The translations under genes were made by a program, and so were the position numbers. A DNA stretch of 64,000 nt, taken from Omphiscola glabra (taxonomy: Eukaryota; Mollusca; Gastropoda; Lymnaeidae). The stretch covers positions 24,370,899-24,434,898 of the forward strand of contig OZ024804.1 of assembly GCA_964017045.1 (NCBI GenBank). Reading direction: 5' to 3'. Below the pieces are notes generated by a model. The model ran no database searches. It was not told the DNA's origin and was given only the letters and a program-made list of their open reading frames with translations. The stretch's first letter is position 1. Each line of letters starts with the position of its first letter. Shown piece by piece: positions 44,242 to 55,975 of the stretch.

Positions 44242-44424
44242 CAGTGGCGTAGCGAGCTTAACTCGCGCCCGGGGTACAATACATTTCTAGCGCCCCCCAA
44301 TACCTTTTTAGCGCCCCCCTATTCGAAAACCATACAATATTATAATAAAATATACCATTTGGCGCCCCTTTGTGAGTAGCGCCCGGGGCATGATGCCTCC
44401 CTTGCCCCCCTCACTACGCCACTG
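44242..44424 (-). mobile_element. hAT-like MITE of 183 bp, copy B
   Basis: Bounded by CAGTGGCGTAGCGAG and CTCACTACGCCACTG, and flanked by a perfect 8-bp duplication TTGAGACT (44234-44241 and 44425-44432). In reverse orientation it aligns with copy A (12213-12395) over the entire 183 bp with only scattered substitutions, so both moved recently relative to other elements here. No coding capacity. Confidence 0.92.
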
Positions 44425-44432
44425 TTGAGACT

Positions 44433-44733
44433 TGAGACGGCCACATGCTGTATTTTTGTTGTTGTTGCTACATGTGGTTAAAAGTGTCTCACACAATGTT
44501 ATTCGTCCGTCGACTTGCCAGTTAGGAGCCTTTGTGTACACGCTTAACAGTATCCACAACAGCTGCATGGTTGGTAACAGTCATACATGATTACACTCCA
44601 GGGGCGTGCTTGATAAATGAAAGATTTGAATATTAAATGAAACACACCTCCTGCGTGGCTTAATCGATGCAGGGTTCCCCGGTCAACAATTCCCGAAATA
44701 TATTTTGTAAATTGGTAATAGACACATTTCAAC

Positions 44734-44775
<42 letters not shown>

Positions 44776-45182
44776 AAATATATGCAAGGACTCAAATTTT
44801 GGATTTCATCCAAGACGGAAATGAAGTTTCATTGTATCCACCGAATTTCACACCTGTAATTTCGTAGCGTTTCGATACATTTGTACTCTAAAAAAATGTA
44901 CCATCCATTTCAGTTATGTTGTTTAGCAAAATTCTGCCTGGGATCACATCCAAATATGTCTCCCTTGCAAATATGGCGATTGTTCTCTTTTTATCCATTT
45001 GCCTGTTAACCTCACGCCTTAAGATATATAATTATCATCACTCCATCAACTGTCTTTTTCAAAATATGGTCTACTGTTTTATTAACTTACATTTAAAAGG
45101 TTTGGTGCTATATATATGTAAAGTTAACCGTTTAATATGATTTTAAAATATATATATCATTGAATGCTTGACAAAAACCTTC
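44433..45182. other. AT-rich spacer with (TA)n microsatellite
   Basis: A (TA)16-17 tract lies at about 44738-44772. No gene or other element. Confidence 0.5.
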
Positions 45183-45190
45183 TTTTAATA

Positions 45191-45380
45191 CAATGGTCCT
45201 CAACCTGTCGGTCGCAATCCCTTTGGGGGGTCGAACGACCCTTACACAGGGATCGCCTGAGACTTTCGGAAAGCACATATTTATGAAGTAGCAACAAAAA
45301 TAATTTTATGGGCGGGGGGTCACCACAAAACGAGGAGCTGTATTAAATGGTCGCGACATTAGGACGGTTGAGAACCACTG
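45191..45380. mobile_element. SPIN-like hAT MITE, copy 1
   Basis: Starts CAATGGTCCTCAACC and ends GGTTGAGAACCACTG, flanked by a perfect TTTTAATA duplication (45183-45190 and 45381-45388). The interior shows GGGTCGAACGACCC, then CACATATTTATGAAGTAGC and AATAATTTTATG, then GGTCACCACAA. This order is characteristic of the widespread hAT group that includes SPIN (SPACE INVADERS). The 190-bp length means a deleted, non-autonomous copy. Exact family membership needs a consensus comparison. Confidence 0.88.
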
Positions 45381-45388
45381 TTTTAATA

Positions 45389-45927
45389 TACTTAAAAAAG
45401 CACACAGTTCTGATAAAGGAAAAAAAATGCGTGCACCAAACCAGGCGTCCATTAAACGACAATGTACCACGTGATGGGTCTGCTGCTCCAAGCCACATAT
45501 TTACTAATTGCTTGTAGTATCTAATTTTACATACTTTTTAAATGACATCGTTTGGGTGAAGGGATTTACCCCGCAACTATAACGTGAACCATCCTCGGGT
45601 CACGCGGTTTGACCACGCCAAATATGAAACAAATAAGAAGAATTATTAGAGTTTAGAGGCTAAGCAGAGGGAAAAGCCCTGCAACTAACCGCAATGGCAT
45701 TTTTCATTTATTGATATAGAACAACACACACAAAAAAAGAGAGAAGAGAAAAAAAAATCAATTACAAAAATTAACCCTTGAAAACATTAATTCCGTTTAT
45801 CACATATATTTTTTTAATTGAATTAATTTTAGCCGGGGGTTCCCGTAATGAGTGAGACTTTTCTCCCATGCTCCTGGGATAATTAACAAAAATCCGTGAA
45901 ATGAGAAACCTTCCTTTAACAATGTCT
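45389..45927. other. unique spacer
   Basis: AT-rich with A-runs; no gene. CGGGTCACGCGGTTTGACC at about 45596 has no identified role. Confidence 0.35.
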
Positions 45928-46330
45928 TAAGTAGACATTTATTTTATTTGGTAACATAAGTAGACATTTAGTTTATTTGGTGACATAAGTAGACATTTAG
46001 TTTATTTGGTGACATCAGTAGACATTTATATCATTTGTTGACATAAGTAGAAATTTAGTTTATTCAGTCATAAAAGTAGACATTACTTTATTTGATGACA
46101 TAAGTAGACATTAAGTTTATTTGATGACATAAGTAGACATCTAGTTTATTTGAGGACATAAGTAGACATTTAGTTGATTTTGTCATAAAAGTAAACATTT
46201 AGTTATACGATGACATTATTATACACATAGTTTATACGATGTAGCAAATGAACACATAGATTATACCATGACATACGTAGACATATAGTTTATCCCGTGA
46301 CACAAGTGGACACATTTTTTCATGCATTGA
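45928..46330. repeat. 29-bp AT-rich repeat (GACATAAGTAGACATTTAGT)
   Basis: About 14 copies of GACATAAGTAGACATTTAGT plus TTATTTGGT. They are uniform at the left and increasingly diverged and length-variable to the right. Confidence 0.9.
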
Positions 46331-49300
46331 TGTATTTTAAGAATAGTTTGGTTTCCGAATTCTATTTGGATAAACGTATCGCCCCGTTGCCATCGGAACC
46401 TAAGTTGTCACGCTTCGGGGGTAATCTTGATGCCACGTAGATGTTACATGACATTGACATTGACTATAAATATCAAACCTTTTTGTATTTGTGGGGATAC
46501 TAATTATCTGGTTTAATGCTCGTTCGAACCCAAAACGATTCGCGACTAACCTGGTTGAGAACCGCTGGCTTATACTATACGTGACTAACGTGTAGAGATA
46601 TACTTTATACATGGTCTATAGAGAATTTCATTTTTAGCCGATTGGACACTTGAAATGGACACGCTGGCAAAGAGCGAAGTTAAAAAAAAAAAAAAAAAAA
46701 AAAAAACACACCTGGTAAATGTCAAGTTGACATTAAGGACAGACACGCGAAATGATGTTGAGAGACTTGTGACATGGTGTCATCTTGAAATAGTGACATG
46801 GTGAGAAGGTCACGTTCCAATACTTGTGACACTTGATCACTCTCTAACGTACATGGTAATGACACTCACGTGATCCTCATCCGATACTATAGAGCGCTGC
46901 CAGATACGTCACTTGGGTGCAGTGGTCCTCAAAGTTTTTCTTCACATCTGTCAATGTACACATACTACTGTACAGTTTTATATACCCATTTCTGAGCCCT
47001 AAAACTTTCTTTTTGTAGTATTTCGCATACGTGTTTGGGCATTTTCAAATATATATATTCTATTAAAAAAAATAATTCCTGTACTCTTTAAAAAAAAAAG
47101 AAAGTAAAGTTTAGCAATAATGTAAAGACAAACAAATCTATACACTTAACAAGAATTTAAAAAAATCTAAACATTGAATTTTGCCAGAATGGCCTACAAA
47201 TTGAATGATTTCAGCGACATGTCAGTTAAAGTTATTTTGAGAACGTTTTAGCACGCATCAGACATTCAATTACGGTGCCATTGAGAAAAGGTTTGTTGTT
47301 TTTTTTTTCCCCTCTAGACGTGCATAATCAATAGTTATTTTTCTTTTTAAATAAATTTTTTTGGTGCTTCATTTATCTATGAACTAGCCAACATATCCGG
47401 CGTTCTCCGGTTTCAAATTAAAAAATAAATAAAAATTTCAAGAGTTATCAGAGTACACAAAAATTAAGACACACTAAAAAAATGTTATAAGAACCAGTCA
47501 AATTAAAAATTTCATCGTATAAAGAAAAACACAAAAAAACCAACAATAATTAATATATTTCTTGCAAACATTGAATTTTGGCCCAGTTCCTTTCATATTC
47601 AAGCTGGGCTCAGTAAAAAAAAAAATATAAAGAAACAAGATACTCACCTATGTCAAAGCTATCGCCTTCTATCCATTAATATAAATTAGGATCCGCCACA
47701 GGTACTTTCCACAGCGGATCCCCACGATAAGGGCTCTATACAAATAATTCTTCAGAAAAAACACTCCAGCTAAATGGTCAAACACAATCTCTTTAAAACC
47801 GAATCGAATTTTTGAAAGATGCTGCCTTTTTAATTGTTGACTTTTGTGGGCAACCAACGTCGAAAAGGATTCATCTCTTATATTCACTATGCTTGTGGTC
47901 TGACTGCTTCCGTTTCCATAAGCGCGCAAAATATAATGCCCAATAACTACGCTAAATTATATCTTTTTGAAAAAAATAGCGCAACTTCGTTACGTGCGCA
48001 ATATTTTGTTTTCTATTTGGAAAATGAAATCGTCTCAATTTAAATATAATGTAGTAAATATTTGGTTTAAAAGTGGCTGGGACATCACAATATTTAATAT
48101 AGATCATGAGCGTGATATAAAAAAAAGTGTGTAGCGTCGAATCGTGGAGGGAAATGGTGAAGCAAAAATTGGGATCTTATATGTGCGTTACTTGAGTTCA
48201 TGTTTTGTCAAGTAACTTTAGAAGATGGGAAGTTCACGCATTGCTGCCGCCAATGTTCACACGAGCTTCAATTAGTCTTTAATAATTAAACTCAATGAAA
48301 ATTTAAGTTTGGATACAATAAATTCTTGTAAAACGGCAAATTTGAGTCCCAGCCCCTGTCAGTTCATTTTCAAGTTGTATTTAACGATCTAACTTTTAAC
48401 AGATGTATTATGAAAAAAAAAAAAAGTTAGGCACCAATTCCATAGCTGTGATGTCCTTTTACCAATGAAAATAAAATAGGATTTCACGTGCCAAATGGAC
48501 ATGTGAGTTTTCCATAAGATATGGGCACTTTAAAATGCATAATGGAAAGACATTTGCAAATATGTTTGGGATTTTAAAAAAACAAAAAAACTTTTGCCCT
48601 CGCCCCCCTTTCACTGCGCCAAAAGAACGTAATCTTTTATATTTGACAGCAGTAAGTATGTTTGGTTAGAAAACGAACAGACTTTATTTTTAAAAGTTGA
48701 CCCATTAAAATCGGTTGACGAAGGGGAACACTTGCACAAAAAAATGTGGACATTATACTTTTAAAATCCACCAAAACTTTATATGTAGTTATGGAATGTA
48801 CTTTTACCTAATTTGACCAAGTTTAGCCTTAGTGCAAATGTTTGCGTTGAAGCTTTTCTTTTAACCCACCCCTTCGTGTACAACCTTGGCTACTATGAGG
48901 AAAATACATTGTGAGACCTCCTACGCTCACTTGAAACCTTAAATCTGATTTCGTAACAGTGGAGAAAAACCATAGACAGTTATAAAAACATAAGGCACAT
49001 AAAAAAAGAAAATCTTTAACACAACCGTATCAATAATTGATGTCAGTAAGAACACTTCTAGAAAACTCATTATTTGACATTTAAGTGGCTTATACTGAAT
49101 GTACAGCGTGCAAATAATTTGATGGAAAAGTGAAATCTACTATGGACAGATTATGTACCGTGTCGGACAAACTGTTCCTTTGAGACAATGACATACTCAA
49201 ACAAAGTACACCAACCCATGTCGCAATGTAGTCATTTTTAAATGCTGATTTCGGGAATGCATCTCAATTTTACGATTCTCCCTTCCCCACACACATCTAC

Positions 49301-49771
49301 TATATAAAGTTATTAAAAAAATTAATAAGGGAATCCCCCATGACTTAGGCGCCCTTTCTGCATGCCCTTAAACTATGTGATAATTCTAATATAATGCTCA
49401 ACCCCCCCCCCGCCCCGCCCCCTCACTTTCCAAACGCAATAAACTTTAGTTTCTTAAAATGGTACAACACATAATTTACACACAAGAATGTGATTGCATT
49501 AAACGGATAATCTTTTGTCGGAAAAATATATTTCAAAAATGTTTTGAAAAGCGCATTGCTACGTACAATAAAGCTTTATGCGCACCGAAAACATTCCTTC
49601 AATGCAATTTTACAATCGCACCGTTCTGAATGAAGGATTGTTAAAAATGCGCACACCAAAAATATTTAATTTGGACCTTCCTCGAAGCCATTGAGATTTT
49701 TTTTTTTAAATCACTCTTTACTATCTACATTTTACGACTTGTTAAATTACAGCTTTTGGGATAATTGGATT
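46331..49771. other. array-free AT-rich region
   Basis: The longest stretch without tandem arrays. It holds a lone hAT-like right end (GGTTGAGAACCGCTG at about 46549-46563), an A25 run (46682-46706) and an ACTAGCCAACATATCCGG opening near 47385. A minus frame of 86 codons lies at 47669-47929, followed shortly, on the same strand, by a sequence matching a strong splice donor (AGGTGAGT, about 47646-47653). The frame closes with a stop before that donor, so it does not form a coding exon. No gene called. Confidence 0.45.
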
Positions 49772-49845
49772 ATGACCAAACTTTCCAGGAACCATCTGTA
49801 GGTCAGGATGACCAAACTTTCCAGGAACCATCTGTAGGTCAGGGG
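49772..49845. repeat. two tandem copies of a 36-bp unit
   Basis: GACCAAACTTTCCAGGAACC is repeated with a 36-bp period, nearly identical in both copies. Confidence 0.88.
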
Positions 49846-51096
49846 GAATGACCATGTCACATTTGGTAGCGATCCATCGTTTGGTTTTCTTGTGATTAAT
49901 GGACTCAATAACAAACAATCAAATTTAATCACGTATAGCTTTGTATCGTAGATAGACCACTCCATATCAATATCAGAAGGGCTAGATAGCAGCATGGATG
50001 GTTACATGGGTACATAATCAATATGTGGATGTTAAGATGGATAAGTTTGGGTCGAATGGTGGTATGGATGCCTCGTGAGCTCATTTATCTCCACCGGGAT
50101 TTGAATTCGCGACAGTTGGAAGTTCTTGGCCAGTGCCTTGGAAGTGCAACAAATTTAACTGATATGAATCGACTGTGTCTTTTGTGTCAAACCAAATCGT
50201 AGACGGTCGGCCTTTGTGTGTCAGACACCATGCAAATAGCTGCATTAAGATCGTTCATTCCCCTTCACTATATTCCACGTCATTTGTAATTTAGGATTTC
50301 TTCACGGTCCCGCAAAGCAATTAAGAATTACTATGGCGTCCAACCACACCTACACATACTTTGAAATAATCCTTATGGTCACTTTTTTTCCGGCAACCGT
50401 TTTTATATCGTACTACATTCCGTTGAACAACAGTTTCAAACTAAGGTGACACAACTCTGGTAAAAAAAAATAATAGGTTACCAGACTTTGCTCGGTACAC
50501 TATGAGACGTATGGTTTGGTCCGCTCTTTTTTTAATTTTTGTTTTAAACTTCAAGCCATAATGATCGAATTACTTTTGACACCATGTGACCCCAGATTGG
50601 TCATTTCCACGAGACCCGAAGAGACCGCAGACCATAAATTCATCGCGAGACATAGCATCACTTGACCGATGTGACGTCTCGCGTGTGACATGTTCAGTAG
50701 TCGCCGTGGTAGATCTCGCCCCCACCCCACACCCCGCCCCCCTTGTCGCGTGTACCACATCCGTACATCGTCTTCATCACAGGACGCCGATCCCTCGCGC
50801 GTTCGTGACGCACGAAACTAAACTGCGCATGTGCAGCAATCTGTGTCATCGGCACTTCCGTCACACGTGCCCGTGACCAGTTCCGGTATTCATCATGTTA
50901 CCCCGCCCTCTTCCCCCCTCCAACGTTGGACGCTGTTCATTTTGTCGGTTAGTTTCACGCGAGACGTCACACTGAGTCAGGGCAAACAAAGCCAGTATAT
51001 CAAATTTAAGTACAAGACAAACATATTAAATAAAAATATGGGACAACTTCAATGGAATTATGATAATGAAATGTATATTTGCATCCAACACGATGT
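49846..51096. other. unique region with SINE-like fragment and a GC-richer patch
   Basis: On the minus strand at about 50085-50145, GGCACTGGCCAAGAAC, CTTCCAACTGTCGCG and AATTCAAATCCCGGTGG resemble the right half of a tRNA-derived SINE. Between about 50570 and 50960 the sequence is GC-richer with many CpG, but no initiating exon is convincing; frames of 62-104 codons overlap on both strands. Confidence 0.4.
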
Positions 51097-51304
51097 GTGT
51101 ATCACCAGTAGAAAACCCACAAAGATTTCTGTGTATCACCAGTAGAAAACCCACAAAGATTTCTGTGTATCACGAGTAGGAAACCCACAAAGATTTCTGT
51201 GTATCACCAGTAGAAAACCTACAAATATTTCTGTGCATCACTAGTAGCAAACCTACAAATATTTATGTGCATCACCAGTAGAAAACCTACAAAGATTTTC
51301 TGTG
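51097..51304. repeat. 34-bp repeat (GTGTATCACCAGTAGAAAAC)
   Basis: Six copies of a 34-bp unit, GTGTATCACCAGTAGAAAAC plus CCACAAAGATTTCT, drifting towards CTACAAATATTT in the right half. Confidence 0.94.
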
Positions 51305-51692
51305 TTTGTAAATGAAAATGATACACACTTTTTGCCATTATACAATTATATGAGTTTTCTTTTGAAATATTTTTGTGAGATTTTACTATTTAACGGGATT
51401 GACTGCAGATCAAACAGATGGAATAGTTTGAGCATATGTCGACATAATGACCTTTAATATCATCTGCTCTATAATTGTCCTCAGCCAGTGTCCCGCTGTT
51501 AAGGGGTAAATGGGACAAGGGGTGTGGGGGGGAGGGGTGTCATGTGTTCGTGGCAATTCATTGACATGCTGACGTCTGATGTGAATGCTACTTAATTTAC
51601 TCATAGAATAAGATACAAATGTAAAATAATAATAATAATAATAATAATATTGAGATCCGACATACAAATGTACAATATTGTTATCAGTATAT
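51305..51692. other. unique spacer
   Basis: No gene. An (AAT)n tract lies at about 51628-51650. Confidence 0.45.
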
Positions 51693-51903
51693 TATGTTTA
51701 AGGTATGTTATGTTATGGGTATATGTTATGTTTTTGGTATTTTATGTTATCAGTATGTTATGCTATCTGTATGTTATGCTATCTGTATGTTATGTCATGT
51801 TATCAGTATGTTAGGCTTTATCTATGTTATGATATGTAATCAGTATGTTATGTTATCAGCATTTTATATTATCATCATGTTATGTTATCAGTATGTTATA
51901 TTA
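51693..51903. repeat. degenerate TATGTTATGTTATCAG repeat
   Basis: About a dozen irregular copies of TATGTTATGTTATCAG and shorter TATGCTATCTG forms. Confidence 0.82.
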
Positions 51904-52009
51904 TTACCCACAATTCTCGCCTTTATATCAATAATCATTACTGTTTGATAATTTTGATTTTTTAAAAAAAGATTAAAAATTCAAACTCATGAGACATCGT
52001 TTTTAATAT

Positions 52010-52533
52010 GACATCAGAAGTATAGAGTAGTGGTAGACCCCCAACCTCCACGGAAGACACTGTTGCAATAAGACAGACTAAAACATCATAAGTCTATAGA
52101 GTAGTGGTAGACTCCCAACCTCCACGAAAGACACTGTTGCAATAAGACAGACTAAAACATCATAAGTCTATAGAGTAGTGGTAGACCTTCAACCTCCACG
52201 GAAGACACTGTTGCAATAAGACAGACTAAAAAATCATAAGTCTATAGAGTAGTGGTAGACCCCCAACCTCCACGGAAGACACTGTTGCAATAAGACAGAC
52301 TAAAACATCATAAGTCTATAGAGTAGTGGTAGACTCCCAACCTCCACGAAAGACACTGTTGCAATAAGACAGACTAAAACATCATAAGTCTATAGAGTAG
52401 TGGTAGACCTTCAACCTCCACGGAAGACACTGTTGCAATAAGACAGACTAAAACATCATAAGTCTATAGAGTAGTGGTAGACCCCCCCCCCCCCCCAACC
52501 TCCACGGAAGACACTGTGGCAATTTGAAGAGAC
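52010..52533. repeat. 74-bp repeat in ABCABCA order (222-bp higher-order unit)
   Basis: Seven copies at exact 74-bp spacing (AGTCTATAGAGTAGTGGTAG at 52091, 52165, 52239, 52313 and so on). The variable part reads CCCCCAACC...CGGAAG (A), CTCCCAACC...CGAAAG (B), CTTCAACC...CGGAAG (C), then A, B, C again. The final A copy has its C5 grown to about C15 (52482-52496). Confidence 0.95.
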
Positions 52534-54017
52534 CGATTCGGATTTTTAAAAAATAATTTTTTGTTTGTTTTAAAATACAGCTTTATAGTTTTTTGTATAT
52601 ACTAATAGCTATAATGTCAAATCAACAAGCTTCCCTCCCCTCCAACCCCCCCCCCCCGGAACGGCGGCTCCCAAAATATTTTCTTAGCAGATTTAACTTA
52701 CAACATATGCTCCGCTCTCCTACCAAAGAAATGGTTGCCTCCACTGGTCTAGAGTGTAATTAGGAATACAATATTGTATAAGTGGAACTTAAAAAAAATA
52801 GAACGGCAACAGGACACATCCTTGATACTAAATACGGATATGCATATATATGTGTTTGTATGGATGCACAGATGAATGAGTTGTATTTATGTTCTGATGG
52901 ATGTCTGACAGTGTATGTTCTGGTGGATGCTTGGATGAACGGATGGGAATGTGGATCCTTCAAAGGAGGGGTGGTCTTATGTGGGTTAGCTTGTGTGGGT
53001 GGGGGCTTGAGTTGATCTCTGTATTAATGATTTAAAGACTTGGAGAAGGAGAGACCGTGTTGTTGTATCAGAGAAGTCTAAACAAAAGTTACAGAGACAG
53101 GGGTACATAACGTAGCAGCGACTCAAGCACAACCGAACCGTGAAAATTGTCAAATATTTGGAAAACACACAGAGGGAACGAGAGAGCGGGGGATATGTAC
53201 GAACAAGTGGCATATTCAACAGATAGAAAAACGAAAGAGAGAGAAAGCGAAAGTTTGAGTTCCAGAATGCCAGGCATAAAATTGGCTCCAATTTGGGGCT
53301 CGCTTCCTGCTGGCTGGAGGTAGATGATTGCCTATGATTGCCCATGATTGTCTCTGATTGCCCATGATTGGCCTTCTATCTCAGGGCCGGCCTGAGCTTA
53401 GATCGCGGTGGCGCGACTCAGAAAAAACCCCGCGTCCTGACTAAAAAGCCCACAGCGTTCACTGCTCCTGGCATTCACGCCAGCCCCCTCCCCCCCCCCC
53501 CCACAACCTCCACACACACTGTTGGTATTATGACTGTGATGTCGTGTTTGCGTCCCGCCCCTCAGCCTTCGGTATCATGTTAGTTAGTTCTATTCTACTT
53601 GGCGGCCCTCTGCCCCCCTCCCCCACACACACGTACACGTTTTATCATCGGAGCCCCCTCAATAAGTGGCTCCCCGAGATCCACGGACACAATGGGACTT
53701 TCTATTATTTATAACCGATTCGTTGGGGGGGGGGGGGGTGTATAATACACGTTAAATATTTGTCATTCCCTAACAGAAACGAACATATGGTACGGGACTT
53801 GTACAGTTAAATATGTACCACTTGTTAGGATGACGGAATGCTTCGTTGCAAAGAAAACAAATGAGCAAAACATTGAATACGTTCATTACTTATTATTATT
53901 TTCTGTTTACTGAATAGAGGTTATAATTATTGAGATATTCGAATAAGACACTATCCATTATTGAATAGTTTCACCATTAAATCATTGTGTTTAAGATCGT
54001 TTTCTTTCTCTTTATTT
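52534..54017. other. unique region with one hAT-like terminus
   Basis: CAGGGCCGGCCTGAGCTTAG at about 53383-53402 is a typical hAT left end; the matching right end is not found, so the copy is probably truncated. Short GCCCATGATTG repeats lie at 53325-53370, C-runs at 52646 and 53489, and a G12 run at about 53727. No gene. Confidence 0.45.
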
Positions 54018-54660
54018 GTCCGTCACTTTGTCCGTCCCCTTGTCCGTCACTTTGTCCGTCCCCTTGTCCGTCACTTTGTCCGTCCCCTTGTCCGTCACTT
54101 TGTCCGTCCCCTTGTCCGTCACTTTGTCCGTCCCCTTGTCCGTCACTTTGTCCGTCCCCTTGTCCGTCACTTTGTCCGTCACTTTGTCCGTCCCCTTGTC
54201 CGTCACTTTGTCCGTCACTTTTTCCGTCACTTTGTCCGTCAGTTTGTCCATCACTTTGTCCGTCCCTTTGTCCGTCACTTTGTCCGTCAGTTTGTCCGTC
54301 ACTTTGTCCGTCCCTTTGTCCGTCACTTTGTCCGTCAGTTTGTCCGTCACTCTGTCCGCCCCTTTGTCCGTCACTTTTTCCGTCACTTTGTCCGTCAGTT
54401 TGTCCATCACTTTGTCCGTCCCTTTGTCCGTCACTTTGTCCGTCAGTTTGTCCGTCCCTTTGTCCGTCACCTTGTCCGTCCCTTTGTCCGTCACTTTGTC
54501 CGTCAGTTTGTCCGTCACTTTGTCCGTCAGTTTGTCCGTCACTCTGTCCGTCACTTTGTCCGTCACTTTGTGCGTCACTTTGTCCGTCCATTTGTCCGTC
54601 AGTTTGTCCGTCACATTGTCCGCCCCTTTGTCCGTCACTTTGTCCGTCACTTTGTCCTTG
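54018..54660. repeat. 12-bp minisatellite (GTCCGTCACTTT)
   Basis: About 53 copies of GTCCGTCACTTT. The left part alternates with GTCCGTCCCCTT as a 24-bp dimer for about seven rounds. Later units add GTCCGTCAGTTT. A block marked by CACTTTTTCCGTC and TTTGTCCATCAC appears at 54219 and again 156 bp (13 units) later. Twelve bases is four codons, so five frames of 204-247 codons are open on both strands; none is called as a gene. Confidence 0.96.
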
Positions 54661-54993
54661 ATTAAGGAAACTTGTGTTGCAAACAATGTTTCAGAGTTTA
54701 AATTCATCGACTTCCTAAGCAAGAGAGTTAACATTTTATGTCTATCACTCAATATCTAATATATATCCCTCAATCCCTCAATCTATCAAAATTTTAGTTT
54801 TTATACACCCATTAATATATCAAAATAAATGGGATCTTTTATTGAACTATCTAAAATTCGTACAGTTTATATTTCAAATCATTATTCAATCTTTTTTTAA
54901 AAAAATATTTTATAGATGACATATTTACTTTCTGGGTCGGGAGCCAATTTGGGAGCACTTTTTTTTTCCTCCACTCCAACTTCAATTGGGGCA
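54661..54993. other. unique AT-rich spacer
   Basis: No gene. A short ATATCCCTCAATCCCTCAAT stretch near 54764 is slightly repetitive. Confidence 0.4.
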
Positions 54994-55130
54994 CACAGCC
55001 TGTGGGCACTAAAATATTGGGCATACAACCAGCGTCAAGCAACCTATGGGCACTAACATTTGGGGATACAACCAGCATCAAGCAACCTAAGTGAACTATC
55101 ATTTGGGAATACAACCAACCTGTGGCAAGA
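54994..55130. repeat. about 43-bp repeat, three copies
   Basis: Three diverged copies containing TGGGCACTAACATTTGGG and ATACAACCAGC. Confidence 0.8.
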
Positions 55131-55975
55131 TATGATTTTGTGCCAAAGTTCTATTTTAAAAAAAAGGAAGTCTTCACAGGTACATTAAAGTTATTATAAT
55201 TTCATTAGTTGCAAAGATCAAACCAGAAATAAATAAACACGCATTTAAAAAAAATATAGTGTTGGGGAATTTAAACTCTTCGGCGAATTTAAATTTAATT
55301 TTTTTTTTTTTAAATTTAAACGATATAAATTTATTCCTAGTTGTGTATTGTGTTTTAGTTGAGTCAAGACATTTGTATAATTGGTAGGACCAGAAGCTGA
55401 CAAGGGCAGAGCAACACTGATCACATGACCCCAAAATTCCTCCCGCTGTTACAATTTGTGTGTTTTTAATAAGAGTCCACACGCGATCTGATGAAAATGT
55501 TAATAATGTGGCGCAAATATCTTATAAACTTTCATTAACGAATGCGTGCTTGGTCCAAGGACACGCATGCTACTACGTTCAAAACATTTATTACACAGAA
55601 TGGATCTAATACAATTGACTTTAAAAAACGAAATATGAGTAGTTGCCTTTCAAGTAAAGTTCTTAATTAAATTAAAACTACCTTAATTCATCTGAGGTCA
55701 GTGCTTGATTTATTGATAAAATCCAGCGAGCCGAACCGCGATGTAAAACTCGACTTGAAGAAATAGATTTTTTGAGATAAATAAAATGTTAGATCCTAAA
55801 TGACTACATTTTGTGGGGATAAATGTTCATGTGTGTGTTCGTGTGCGCGCATGCGTTTGTGTGTATGGAGTATGTGTATGTATGCGTGTGTAGAGAGAGT
55901 GACCGCTAGTGGTCAAATGATTGAGTCCACTTCAAGCCGGAGGTGTGCCAACAAGATTTAATTTGTACTTAAGGA
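55131..55975. other. unique AT-rich spacer
   Basis: No repeats beyond a GTGTGT-rich stretch near 55830-55890. A minus frame of 102 codons at 55174-55482 is AT-biased and has no recognised domain. Confidence 0.4.

Noticed and set aside
53383..53620. Complete hAT element starting CAGGGCCGGCC
   Set aside because: Only the left terminus is recognisable; the GGCGGCCCTCTG at 53601 is not a good partner and no 8-bp duplication flanks them.
54012..54759. Frames of 234-247 codons on both strands as genes
   Set aside because: Generated by the 12-bp unit (four codons) in five registers at once; no coding signature distinguishes one.
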